A stretch of DNA of 64,000 bases. Source: Silene latifolia. Its lineage: Eukaryota > Streptophyta > Magnoliopsida > Caryophyllales > Caryophyllaceae. This document shows, piece by piece, positions 21,969 to 34,225 of the stretch (positions are counted from its first letter, which is position 1; each line of letters starts with the position of its first letter). The stretch is taken from positions 40,683,969 through 40,747,968 of the forward strand of contig NC_133538.1 in the NCBI RefSeq assembly GCF_048544455.1, read 5' to 3'. The notes beneath the pieces were generated by a model. That model had not been told where the DNA came from, did no database searches, and saw nothing but the letters and a program-made list of their open reading frames with translations. The position numbers and the translations under genes are program-made.

Positions 21969-22870
21969 TTACGTGCTATGAGCAATTACTGACTCAGCTG
22001 TCTTCTCATTCCCCTCCTTCATGGGTTCTATCCCGTATATCGCAGCCACTAGCGCATCCAGCTCGGCTTTGAAAAGGGAAGATTCACCGTAGCCACTGTC
22101 ATCGTCAAAATTGTCATCCAAAACGAACCAAGATGATGTTGCATTACTCTCCATGGCGAATATGGTCGATCGAGTAAAGATAGGACTCGATCGAGGGCAT
22201 TCCTCCTGAATTTTACTCGATCGAGTACATGAAACAGCTCGATTGAGAACTTCCTCAAAACAGCTGTTCGATCGAGTGGTATAATCTGTTCGATTGAACC
22301 TTTCCTTAGATATTTCGCTCGATCGACCACTATAATCAATTCGATCGAGTACTAGTCGCTGTTCAGTGCAGAAATCTTCGAGTGGTGCATTGTTTTCTGA
22401 TAGATCTTCGTAATCCGAGTCATCCAAATCATCAGGAAACTCGGGTCCTCCATGGCAAAGAACACTCTCGGTGTAGGTAAAGTATACCTTCTCTGGTTGC
22501 CTAATATTCGACTCAGCAGCTAGCTGAGCTATTTGAGACTCCAGCTCAATGAGTTGAGCTTCTTTACGTCTACCGTCTTCTTGCAGTCGGAATGCAAGTG
22601 TCTTAACCAAAGATTTCAGCTCAGCAACGACTTCTTTCTGTTAATCAGGAGGAGGAGCTTGTTGTTACGGTGGCCAGACAAATGGAGGCTTTTGATAGCC
22701 TTGTTGATAAGGTAGGTGTGGCCGCACAACTACAGCGGAATGGCTAGCTTGTCTACGCTACTTGAACGCATAGACCTCGTCATTTCTCGCTAAGCAAACA
22801 GCTGCATTGTGCCCAACAGCATCACATCTCCCACATTAAACCATCTGCTGCGCCATAGAATGGAACATAG
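21969..22870 (-). pseudogene. Gag C-terminal remnant of element H
   Basis: On the minus strand a zinc knuckle CGRCDAVGHNAAVC is readable at about 22793-22834, followed through stop codons by a Pro/Gln-rich linker and then the open frame 22610-21969 (AQLIELESQIAQLA). This is the arrangement of Athila-type gag C-termini. The rest of gag, protease and polymerase are absent. The stretch 22168-22356 contains eight CGATCG-type palindromes inside the reading frame, encoding repeated Leu/Phe-Asp-Arg or Thr-Arg-Ser residues. Confidence 0.7.
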
Positions 22871-23040
22871 GTGGAAGGTCAAAGGTACTCAAGCCTTCCC
22901 TTTGACGATCTTTTACTTAGAACTCCCTAGGTAGGACCTATCAAAATAGCACTAAAGAAAAAGATAAGAACAACCTTGAGGAATAAATTCCTCGAGTCTA
23001 AAGACAAACAGAAATAACAAGCAAATAAATAGTTGCCTCT

Positions 23041-23055
23041 CCGGCAACGGTGCCA
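23041..23055 (-). promoter_or_regulatory. Primer-binding site of element H
   Basis: The minus strand reads TGGCACCGTTGCCGG, one base from the start of the tRNA-Asp-type site found in element E at 55475. It lies five bases from the 5' LTR. Confidence 0.75.
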
Positions 23056-23060
23056 AAATT

Positions 23061-24406
23061 TGATACGGTCTTTATGTACCAAAAATAAATACCTAGATAC
23101 TACTAACAGAAGTAAGCGGTAAGTAGGGTCGATCTCCATGGGGAGGCAGTCACTATCTACTTATCAACTCGGTCTGTCTAAGGTCACAATTGGGGGTTTT
23201 GAGTTGTTTGACTAAACTAAACAAGATAAAAGGTAAGAGAAGTAAGGCTAAGAGGAATTAGCGATAGAGGAAGAAAACTAGGATCGTCGGTTCATCAATG
23301 AATGTCAGTTAATATCAGCTAAGGTCATAGATCGGTCGATGTGTCGGTCTAAGGGGCAATGAATATCTCCTTCCGGTCTCAATTCGCCCTAAAATACTAT
23401 TAGCTTAGCTTCCGCCCTCGCTAAAGCATCCTATTGTTCACTGCGGGTCTCACCCCTTCTAACCTTCCGGTCTAGGTTAAGGCTTACCAAGGTTAAAAAG
23501 GCTAAATGCATCGATTCAAATAGCAAGATACAATTAAAGCAGTGATTAACAACATAGACATAACAACAACGAACAATCTGTAAACCTAATTAGCAATTAA
23601 CAACAATCCATCGACTCCCCTAAATCCTAGCAGGGGGATTAGCTATACATAAATATAAATAAAGCAAGAACAAGAGACGAATAAATAGTAAGCATCATAG
23701 ATTAAAGAGAGAATAAAAGAAAGAGAAAGAGGAATTACAGATTAAAAGATCCGGAAAAGTATAGAACAAAGTAGCAGCAGTAAAAAGGGAAAAAAGAGAA
23801 AGTAACGTATGATGTGTGTCCCCTATATGTTCTGTCGTCTTCCTATTTATAGAGAGAACGATTTTATTTGACCTAAAAACAAATTAAAGCTAAAAAGCCC
23901 GAGCCCACTAGAGAGTTACTCGATCGAGCTATTTTAAACTGCTCGATCGAACAAAATCCAACAAAAACATCTCGATCGAGTAGATATAATACTCGATTGA
24001 GGAAACCCTAAAAAACACATTTCGATCGAGTAAATATAATACTCGATCGAGGTCTTATTCTCTTCAAAAGTGCTCGATCGACCATGAAAGCTTTCGATCG
24101 AGAGATATTTGACTCAGCCAGCTACTTGTTCGTTGATTTCAGCCTCGACTTGTTTATCTAGCTTCCGAAATGACTTCACGCATCCCGTAAAAGCAGTATT
24201 TCCGCTCCAAATCTACTCATCCTCCAAATGCATGCAAAACGGACGATAAAAGGCTTGATTCTACTACTTTCAGGTCCATTCCTGTAAATAAGACAAAACA
24301 AACCAAAGTAGCAAATTTGGGGCATTTCGTAGCACAAAACTACGAGGATAGCATAGAAATACGTGCATAAAGAGGCCTAAAAAGACTATATAAAATGCAC
24401 GTATCT
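23061..24406 (-). repeat. 5' LTR of element H, with uninterrupted target site of A
   Basis: This is 1346 bp. A minus-strand TATA box lies at 23843-23852 and the palindrome array at 23918-24102. At 24001-24020 it shows the sequence into which A inserted in the sister LTR. The terminal base is T where A is expected (TATCT). Confidence 0.9.
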
Positions 24407-24411
24407 TCTAG

Positions 24412-26570
24412 CCTGACATTATTAGGAACATCAGATCCTACCAATGCATACCTGTCAGGGTACTCAAGGTCTAGTATTATCTAATCTGTTTCCATTTGAG
24501 GCTGTGCCACATAAGTGCTCCGAACAGGGTACTGTAATTTCTAGGCGAGTGACTTACCTGCCTTGGAAGGTTATAAAGACTCTGTGTAACATTCCTGGGC
24601 TGATTTCAGTTCACCTTTGATTGTTTCTGTTCCCCATTCTGTTGGAATTTTGACAGACTAGTTGTAGGTTAAGGGATTGGCTCTTGACATTATGGATCCA
24701 AGGCCTGCCGAAGATTGCGTTGTAGGATGAGAGGCAGTTTAGGACTCTAAATCTTTCATATGATGAGACTCCTTCAATGTACGTTGACAGGTAGATTTCC
24801 CCTAGAGTGTTCTTGGTCTCACCCACTGAATCCTACCAAGACATTTGACTTTTTTATGATCTGATCCTCGTCAATCTTCATGGCTTTTAGGACATCAAGC
24901 ATGATTAGATTAACTGAACTGCCACCATATACTAGAATCCTCAGGACACGAGCAGTACCAATTTGCATAGTGATGACTAGGACATCATGATGGACGTCTG
25001 AAATTCCCTGCATGTCAGTGTCGTCAAAAGTAATTTGAGGTAAATTTCTAGGTTTAAAAGGACTCCCTGGCTATTTTCTTTGCAGCTGAGCTAGTCAGGC
25101 CACAAATTTCTGAACCTCCATTGATGAATTTGACTTCATAGATTAGTGGTGCTGAAGGCAGATCACGTTTTGGCCTTTCCTGATCCTTCCTTGATCCGTT
25201 GTCATCTCTGTTCTTTGATGGCATTAGATCCTTCAATTAACATTTCTTTAGGAGGTAAGCCACTTGTCTACGTAGACCCAGGCATTCTTCTGTGGTGTAT
25301 CCTATATCCATGTGGAATTCACACCATCTGGTTGTATCTTTCCTGGAGTTGGGGCTGTCCGTCTTTTTGGGCCACTTGAGAATATCTCCCATTTTGTCAA
25401 GCCTTTTGATGAGTCCCGCAGTATCAACGGAGATGTTATATTCCTGAATAGGTGGATAAGTATAGGGGTTACTTCATTGCTCATGAACATAGTTGAATTC
25501 TGATCTGTCAGGACTAGTATAGGGAGATGGCCTGGAGCTGCTTCCTCTATGGTTAGAGCTTTTCCGGCTAGACCTCTCGTAGCCTGCAACACAGTTTGTG
25601 GTTTCTAGTTTGAAGATTTTATCCTCTTCTAGCCTGATATAGCCAAGTGCCTTTTCCTGAACGTCTTCAAAGGTTTGGCAAGGTTTCATGGTCAGCTCAT
25701 CATAGAAATCACTATCCAGTGGTATCCCTTGCCTGAATGCTTCCATAGCTGTTGCAACATCACATCTAGGTATTGAAACTTTTTCCTTATTGAATTTGGT
25801 CAAGAATGCTCTGATTGTTTCGCCAGGCTTTTGTTTGATTCGATACAGGTCGCTGTATCTCTTCTCGAGCTCCCTGCTGCTGGCAAACTAATGGTTGAAT
25901 GAATTTATTAGGTCTGCAAAGGAGCTGATGCTTCCATTCGGCAGGTTTATATACCATTGTAGGGCAGACCCGATCAGGGTTGTTTCAAAGCCTTTGCACA
26001 TACATACTTATCGTAGTTCACTGGATATAGAGGCTGCCAACATCCTCTACTTGTAGTAGGCTACATGGTTTTGAAGATCTGCAGTTCCATCATAGGTCCT
26101 CATTGATGGTACTACAAACTTTTTGGCAGGTCTACCTTGGCTATCTTATCCACTAAGGGAGAGTTAGCATAGCTTTCAGGGTTGGCTTCCTCGATGCTTG
26201 TAGGTATTCCAGGGATCTTCTTGAATTTCTCATGGAATTTCTGGATTTCCTGGACCATTGCCATCATTATGGCTACATTGGTTTGATCTGGAGTAGTTTC
26301 TTCATTTGGGGTTGGAGTACAAAAGTTGGAGAAATCGATATTCCTGATGATGGAGAAAAATGGAGTTCCAGGCTGGATTTTTAACTTTGAGCCTGAGGCT
26401 TTATTCTCCAGCTTTTGCTTCAGAATGGACTATGATTCTTTCAACTTCTGGACTTCGGCTTCAGCCTGAGCTATTTTTTTATTTCAGCTATTCCATTTCC
26501 AGTAAGTGTTGCTTGGCGGCAGCCAACTGTTGTTCAACACTGTCTCCAGTCAATTTTGAAAGAGTATTTG
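24412..26570 (-). pseudogene. Gag and protease of element B
   Basis: This continues B's polyprotein beyond element H. Frames in order: 25803-25474 (gag, AFRQGIPLDSDFYDELTMKPC), 25592-25302, 25236-25054 (linker, EVKFINGGSEICGLTSSAAKK), 25013-24819 (protease, RILVYGGSSVNLIML) and 24826-24611 (protease end). In the protease active site, Tyr replaces the Asp of VDGGS, so it would be dead even without the frameshifts. The N-terminal coiled coil is readable to about 26550, with no clear ATG. The 64-residue protease frame overlaps the next one out of phase. Confidence 0.85.
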
Positions 26571-26610
26571 TTTTGTTTGAGATTGGATTTTGGTTATTTT
26601 TGAGCTAGAT

Positions 26611-26628
26611 GCCCCACGATGGGCGCCA
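26611..26628 (-). promoter_or_regulatory. Primer-binding site of element B
   Basis: The minus strand reads TGGCGCCCATCGTGGGGC, two bases from the 5' LTR. It matches the site in A at 17 of 18 bases. Confidence 0.8.
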
Positions 26629-26630
26629 AT

Positions 26631-27386
26631 TGTTTTAGCAAGATTTTACACGGATGTATTTTCTTGCCAGGGGAGTATTTGCAGGGTGATCTAACTCAAC
26701 AAAAAACGCCTGACTAGTATAATAAGTAAGTAGAGAATAAGCAATAGAAAAATACACAAAGACTTATACGGAGAAAACCCTGGGAATTAAGAAAAAACCA
26801 CGGGCACCAAGCCAGAAGGGATTTTACTATGTTTGATATATCTTGACAGGAGATAAATATGTCAGGCAACTAATAATGTGAGAGACCATTTACGAAACTG
26901 AGCACAATATGTTTAATAGAGTGAGAGTGAGTGTGTAAGTGATTGATCTGCTTGTTTCTTGTTTCCTTTAGCTATTTATAGGAAGCTTTTTTTATCTCCA
27001 ACGTTCAATATGACCGTTCGTGGTTAATAGGCCTTGTGCCCTATTAACCCGGAAGTGGGTATTGACCTTGCAACTGCCTATCCGCACGCTTTGTTTGGTT
27101 GACTGCTTCTTCTCTTTATGTTAATTGGTGAGATGATTCTTCCATGAAAGTAAGAACCGTCTTCCTATACCCTGACCGTTTCTTGATGTGTGTCAGCCAT
27201 ATCTAATCATGCTTGGCATATACTTATTCTGGGCAGGCATGATATGGATCCCTGACCTGCTCTTCCCTCCTGGCTGGTGTTAATGTCTGTGATGAGTACT
27301 TGGTTTTGGGTTGCCCCTATCTGGACTGGCCTGATGGTTGTCGCTTGACATTTGTCTGATTAGGCAGGATAACTCTTGGCTCAACA
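26631..27386 (-). repeat. 5' LTR of element B
   Basis: This starts TGTTTTAGCAAG and ends GGCTCAACA, 756 bp. A minus-strand TATA box (ctatttatagg on plus) is at 26972-26982. The partner LTR is left of the window, so the outer border is set by the TG...CA rule and the change to element D sequence. ACAAG (27387-27391) is the expected target duplication. Confidence 0.75.
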
Positions 27387-29966
27387 ACAAGGTCACCAAT
27401 ATCACCGCTTAACATAAAGATTTCTTCCTCAAAAGTCAATAACCATGCTACGTCCCCATATCTCTAAATTTTCATACTCTATGTTGCCAATATGTACTCT
27501 TACATCACTCATTTTCATTCACAATTCCCTTACTCGAAATACCCACATTACCACTTTATCGAATCCAGCTTAATCACTAACAACCATTTCCACGATTTAG
27601 ACCAATAAAATCCTTATCCATCAAAGAACTCTCTCTCTCTTTTATAAAATCATACGCCTATCTACTTACACGACTCAATTCCACATCAAATGAACAAACT
27701 CACATCAATCCCAATAAAACACATATTTCACATTCCTAACTCTCAAAATGCAACACCACTCATCGCACATTATTAGGACTTGCTCAATTACCTTAACAAA
27801 TTCGCTGACTCACTCTCGCTTCACATCTTTTCAATCACAACCACAGATGCCTACACGTCCTCACTCATCAAGACTATACAATCCACAATGTAAATCAAGT
27901 AAAATAGAACATTATTAACAAGAGTCATAACACCACAAAACAAGGAAACCATACTTTAAGTACAAAATTTAAAACTTAATCACGTATACCACGATGCAAA
28001 TTTTTAAGGCAATATTTTTAATTTAAAACAACACATGACATTATTAACAAAATTGAAATCTTATTAATCATCTATATCAAGAAAACTCTGAAACAAAATT
28101 TTCAAAATTTGAGACCATGCTTAACATCATTAAATGGCATTTGAATCTTCATTACAACATTAGATAAGGATGAAGTATGACATTAAGATTAGGTCACTTC
28201 TCGATACAACTAACATACATGTAAAAAATGAGATGTTATTTGTAAGGCAAAACTCCTAGGTTCATGCAACACAAGAAATGATTAGATGGTGTTATGAGTG
28301 AAAAAATCATAATCATTCACTTTAAGATGAAATTTTAAAGATTTTGAGCAACCCTCTAAGGTGAAATTTTAATTCAAGGTAATACATGTAATCACTAACA
28401 AAGAGAATTCAAAACTTAAACATGACAAGACTTTTGGGCCTCATTAGTCAACTAAATTATGTTTTAAGCACTGGAATAAATCGAAACTCAAACATGAACA
28501 TCTAAGCTTCAAAAATTTTTGTGACTACACTTTCAAAATAAAATTTCAAATGTACGATAAGGGTTAGCAATAACAACCAAGCTTTAGTCTTTGTTAAACC
28601 ATTAACCATGTAACATTCACAAAATCAAATCATTGACTTAAAACGCACATTTTCGAGTTCATAAAAAAAAATTTGGCAAAAATTCGACATGAAAATCTTA
28701 TACATGACATCATAAATGATGTAAAAAGATGATTAATATCATGAATTAAAGATAACATGCCATTAATTGACAAAATTGGAGAAATTAGCGTAGATTTAAC
28801 AAAATCAAATTGGAAAATAAGAGAAAGAAAACATCACTTCCATGGTGAGATTAGCCAATTTAAGAAAATAAAATGAAAGAGAAAACTTGAATCCGAACAA
28901 CAAACATCACAAGGGAATTTTAGAAATTATTTTAAATGACGAAAGAATAAAGAGATAAAATAAATAAGGTAATAACACAATTTCTGCGAAATTTACAACC
29001 CAGAAATCGGCACTCGGTCGAGTGTTGAGTCCACTCGGAACGTGGGCCCATCCACTCAGTCAAGTGCCCTCTCCACTCGGTCGAGTGACTCACTACCAGA
29101 AATTTTCAAGTTTCTGGAAATTTGTCCACTCGGTCGAGTGGTAGGGTTCACTCGGTCTAGTGACTGGTACTCGGTCGAGTACTAGCTCACACTCGGTTGG
29201 GTGCCTCTCTATGATTTGCAATTTTAGACTAAGAATACTTTTCTTATATTAGAGACTACTCTACTAACAACCATCACTGATCACACTCTAACTATAGTAC
29301 TAGTGAAATCTAAACATAGATGCGGTTTTAACATGCCAAAGGACAGGGATAATGCCCCTCACACAGTAACACGAAATAACAATTTCTCAAAACATGTCCT
29401 ACACATTACTCTTTCATCCAATTTTCACATAATAACATGCACCAAACGAACAACTATATCATGTAAGAATCCTACCAACTCGTTATAGAATACATGAAAT
29501 TTATAGCTTTAAAACACATCGTATTCATACATGCAATGCTTATACAAATAAATGCACTTCACATGAAACAATCCCCTACTCATATCACATATACCTCATT
29601 CAAGTGAACATTTTTATTCCATCATTTCAACTATCGCATATTATTATATGCCAATGAAAGGTTATATCAAGCAAGAAAAGAAATCTATATACTCGTATCA
29701 ACACATACAAAACCATGTCATGCGATGACTTGCCAATTTAACATTTCACAAATGTAATCACACAACATTGCACTTCACGTTTCCCGACTCATAACCGCCC
29801 ACGTAGTGACCAACCGAAACAATAGGATCTAGTTTTGAAATGGGGGATCCTACTCACCCAAAACCGACCTCCTATTTTACTCATGTCGGGTTTATTTTAT
29901 CAGACACTCCTAGATTCATTTTGGTTCATTGGTTTAGGTTCCAAAATCTTCGCTCTTATACCACTT
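27387..29966 (-). other. Non-coding internal sequence of element D with CTCGGTCGAG array
   Basis: This AT-rich stretch has no frame of recognisable similarity. At 29011-29206 it holds about seven copies of CACTCGGTCGAGTG-like motifs, a variant of the palindrome in C and H. The analogous array in C lies about 1.05-1.22 kb from its LTR border; here it is 0.76-0.96 kb. Confidence 0.55.
29952..29963 (-). promoter_or_regulatory. Primer-binding site of element D
   Basis: The minus strand reads TGGTATAAGAGC, one mismatch from TGGTATCAGAGC (initiator-Met tRNA), three bases from the LTR. Confidence 0.7.
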
Positions 29967-30984
29967 TGTAACACCCCAATTATCCGGCAAAAATAATTGA
30001 CGTATTACCATCTCGGTTTCCCGAGGTAGTGTTTCAAAACATCAATCAAAGAACATTTTATTAATGTAATGTTTAATGAAGTACATAAACGTAAATAAAT
30101 GAATAAAAGTACAACTCATGACATCTATACTTCTCTAATCAACTATACTATTCTCGCAACTCATCAAGCTCGTCCTGTCTCCCACGTGCTATCCAAACAA
30201 CCTGTACTTAACCTACTCCCCATATGATTGGAAATATCATATGGATCGATACAGGCCACCCCGAAAATAGGTGACAATTACACAGACACAACAAACGTCA
30301 GTTTCAATAAATAAACTATGACACGACTCGACTGTGTGAATATACAACATGACTATGATATGAATTAGACACTATCAAACAACCACCACCACGGTACCAG
30401 GACACGCCCAGACATACCGACAACCACACTGGTACCGGGACACATCCAAACATACCAACAATCACAAACAGGTACCGGGACACGTCCAGACGTACCGGGT
30501 CCAGAAGCCAACCGAATCCCTTACCAGACGTCGTCTCTCAGCCACACGAGTCCCTCCGTGACTCAAGCCATTAATGTGCACCTCCCTCTTGGAGTGGGAA
30601 GCTCCAAGAGGCGACTCTAGCGTAAGACGGTCTCCCAACCGTCTTACGTTCCGAAACAAAAAAAAAAATTAAATCGTCCAACATATACAATCACAACCGT
30701 CACAATATGAAATGCATGACAAACACTATACACCATGACATGCCAAACATATCATGGATACCAGTTCCTTAAATATCCCGACTCGTCGAGCCGTCAAAAA
30801 CCAATATCATACAATGCGACTCACTCAATGCAGAAAAAGGAAAATGACTCATTTAGTAAATATATGCAACATTGAAACTGAGTAGGACAAACCTACCTTC
30901 TCGTAAGCTCCATAAGCAAACCCGATCCAATAATAATACCGCTTCATAAAACGTCACCTAATTAAAGTAACTAAATATATTTAA

Positions 30985-32132
30985 GGATAAATTGATAACT
31001 TATACCTACTATAATAACACTTTTTAAAACTTATACCTAAGATATTTTTTTTTTTAAACTTATACCTAAAATTTTATTTTCTTCCAAACTTAATACCAAA
31101 AATTGCAAAAAACACATAAAAGACTATTTTACCCTTACTAATTAATTCATCCATCCTTTCTTCACCGCATAACCCAGTAATTAACCCCAACCTCTACCAT
31201 TAACAATCACCTTGTAAGCCTCTCCTTCCCCACTGTTAACACCACCAATTCAATTGTCGGCACATCATGGTTGCCCTCCCGTCGGCGACCCATTTAGACT
31301 TTGCATTAAACCCATCAAAGACACTCATATACCCGATGTCATCACCAGAAACACAATCAACTAACAAAAAATATAGCACATTTAGACAAGCAGCATAATT
31401 GTTAGGAATCTTCATATCAAGTATCATCACTCACACAATTAAACTACCGAGACACAATGTATGAGTGTATGACTTTGAAGAGAGATAGAAAAACATGAAT
31501 AACGAACATTTCCCCCTTCACCAACAACAACCAACGAAAAATGTAGCACATTTACAAGAAAATCCACAATAATCACGTCTTTAATTGCTCTCAAATCAAC
31601 AAAACCCTAATTTCACTCTCCGCATCAACATCCTCATCATCATCGACATCGACTTGATTTTGCAATTGCAGCCATGTCATTCCGTTCAATCGAAATCGAG
31701 TTCTCCGACAATTGTGGCGGCGGATGAAGGAGGAGTGATGACAGCGTGGCGGCAGAGGCGACGTTAAGGAGTCGGGGAGGGAATTTTAATTGACTTCTCA
31801 GTCATATTTGTTATTCGTTTTTTCTATAATGATTGTCGTGGGGCACCGCTGCCGCCTGTGAAGGTGTCTATTGAGATTTGAGAAGAAGGTGGTTTGGGGT
31901 GATATTAGTGGGGGTGTATAAGGTATTAATTAAGGGGGATGTGGGTGTTAATAAGATAATATGGTGGAAAAAGGATGGTTGGCTTGATTTATAAGGGCAA
32001 AACGGTCAATTTATGTCCTTTTTTGAGATTTGGTGTTGAATTTGGAAGAAAATAAGATTTTAGGTATAAGTTTTAAAAGAAAGTTATCCTAGGTATATGT
32101 TTTGAAAAGTGGTATAAGTTATCAATTTACCC
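30985..32132. mobile_element. Non-autonomous Mutator-like element (MULE), possible gene-fragment carrier
   Basis: This is 1148 bp with long terminal inverted repeats of about 150 bp. The ends read GGATAAATTGATAACTTATACC (left) and the complement GGGTAAATTGATAACTTATACC (right). Each end has further repeats of AACTTATACCTA. It is flanked by an exact 9-bp duplication, TATATTTAA (30976-30984 and 32133-32141), the hallmark of Mutator transposition. The inside (about 31150-31980) is unlike the surrounding element D, codes for no transposase, and contains short frames on both strands, for example 31236-31430 minus and 31585-31767 plus. It may be captured host sequence. Confidence 0.9.
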
Positions 32133-32834
32133 TATATTTAATTACTAACTAATGTAATTAAATAAATAAGAATTCAATTAATTAATTATAAACCCGTCTT
32201 AAGCTATTCAAATCCCGTATCAAATCTTCCCCAATCACATGGGTCAAATCCCGACTCATACCCATTATTTAATTAATTAAATCACATCTTAAACTCTACC
32301 CAAAAACCGCTAACACCCACACCAACACCACCACCGCGTGCCACCCTCCACACGGCCACCACAGGTACAAATCTCCACCAGCATGGTGCCGCTGTGACCA
32401 CGAAGGGTCCAAGTACGGCCACCATGCCGGCAGCCACCACCAGCAACAACAGCAAAACACGACGACAACAACAAGCAACAACACGACATACACAAAAACC
32501 AAACCCGACACCCTTACTCAAACCGACCATAACAGCCCCCACCGTGGGCCACCACCACCACGGTGGTCACGAGCCAACCCCCACATGCCATCTCCATCAT
32601 ACCTGACCCCTAACAACCACGACAACCACCACAATAACCACCAACAATGAACAACACAAAAACGACAACAACATGTTGTACGCCCCCTTTTAGACTCGAT
32701 TTTCGACCAACACAGCCACCCTACCCACCAACCAGGACCACCACTACACTCCCCACTCAACTCACTACCTAACCACCCCACCATCCAAGACCAACACTAT
32801 ACTCCCCTCTCAACCCACGACCCAACCACCCCAA

Positions 32835-34225
32835 TGTAACACCCCCATACTCCAAGTGCCTTACCAGGACCACTCAGGTATAAGGATGCTACCATCTCGG
32901 TTACCCGAGGCATGATAATCATAAGACAATGAAGAAACATACTTTATTAAATAAGTTTTAGCGATTACATAACAAAACCAACTGAAATCAAAATACAACT
33001 GTTCTCAAACTATAAACCAACTGAAAGGAACTGTCCTAACAAACACACAAAGAAGACTAAAGACTCGATATGTGATGACTCCATCCCCAGCTAGATCCCA
33101 CGCGTATCCAAGATATACCTGCCAAGCAAATGCTCACCACCCCCGAATGGATCACCACAGTTTTTAAAACATTTAAACGGGGTCAGTACTAATCACACAA
33201 TTAATATACATGTCACAATAAGATAAACAGACAGCTTAACTGTCACACATACACAACCAACCAACTCCAATCATCTCAATCACCGATCGTCCACCGACCC
33301 ACCACGCCGATGGGGGACCGCAGCCGTACCCACCAAATCCCCGCTCCACATAGTGAGCGATAACCCTGTCCATTAATGTGCACATCCCCTTCCGTGGCGG
33401 GTTCCACGAAGGGCGAAACTAGGGCGTGAAGCCACTCCCGCAAGTGACTCCACTCAGCCGAGAACGCATCTCGAGAACCATAGGCAACCAATCACAATCA
33501 CAATATCAACAACCGTCTGAATTTATCAACAGTGTACAATCACAATCACAGCCGTCACAATACAATTACTATATCAAACAATCAATCTCAACACATCAAC
33601 AATCATCCCATTATGGGACTAATACTGAGTAGGAAATCCTACCTGGAATGCAACACAAACATCAGACGATCTAGCAGCTGTCTCAAAACCTTTCCTCTAC
33701 GAACCCTTCTCTTATACACATAATCACATAATCACTACCAACACAACAAATCATAAAAACCCCCAATCCCAAAATTAGGGTTTAAACAAAGTCAACCAAA
33801 CGCTATAAAATTGGTATGTAGGACTTACCCTTGACGCAAGGAACACTATGATGCAAAGAACAATGAAATCCGACACCTCTAGCTCCAGGATTTGCTAACG
33901 ATGCGATTAGGATTAAGAACGTACTTGCCTTCTCTCTTAAACAGTAAATTAGGTTTTGCAAAAGTGATTTAGAAACAATGACGGAAGGTTATATATCTTA
34001 ATCGCATAATTAACAAAACCCGAGAAAAACTCCCCGTAAACAGGCTACTCGATCGAGTACCCAAGGCTACTCGATCGAGTACCCCCTTACTCGATCGAGT
34101 ACCCCAGCTACTCGATCGAGTACCCAACAGGTCAGAAACTATTTTAAAACGCAACTCACCCTTACTCGACAGAGTAAGGCCTACTCGATAGAGTACCTAA
34201 AGACTTATAAATACGGAGTATTACA
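32835..34225 (-). repeat. 3' LTR of element C
   Basis: This is 1391 bp. A minus-strand TATA-like box (ttatatatc on plus) is at 33989-33997, with a palindrome array at 34046-34195: four perfect TACTCGATCGAGTA and two variants (CGACAGAG and CGATAGAG). Confidence 0.92.

Larger units (their letters stand above)
8240..24406 (-). mobile_element. Element H: Athila-like non-autonomous LTR retrotransposon, split by element A
   Basis: LTRs begin TGATACGG and, in the left copy, end CGTATCA. The left LTR is 8240-9190 plus 19111-19506 (1347 bp after removing A), and the right LTR is 23061-24406 (1346 bp). Target duplications are TCTGG (8235-8239) and TCTAG (24407-24411), one mismatch. A primer site reading TGGCACCGTTGCCGG on the minus strand (23041-23055) resembles a tRNA-Asp primer site, and the purine tract TTTGGGGAGATT lies beside the other LTR near 19507-19518. 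The internal region is only 3.55 kb and shows a gag remnant but no polymerase, so the element depended on another for movement. Confidence 0.9.
1..27386 (-). mobile_element. Element B: Tat-lineage Ty3/gypsy LTR retrotransposon, 3' end outside the window
   Basis: This minus-strand element reads from its 5' LTR (26631-27386) through a primer site (26611-26628), gag and protease (24611-26570), reverse transcriptase, RNase H and integrase (5074-8239), then a plus-strand extra gene (1-1626). Its 3' LTR must lie left of position 1. It is interrupted by G at 1838-4489 and by H at 8240-24411. Sequence on either side of H resumes the same polyprotein: the right-hand part aligns with the part of element A that follows the break. 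Integrase and gag match element A closely, so A and B are one family. Lineage is inferred from domain order, the additional RNase H and the reverse-strand gene, features known for Tat elements such as Retand. Confidence 0.9.

Noticed and set aside
32282..32784. Overlapping minus-strand frames rich in Gly, Val, Cys and Trp
   Set aside because: They come from a simple ccacca-rich stretch in element D; composition is extreme and several frames are open at once.
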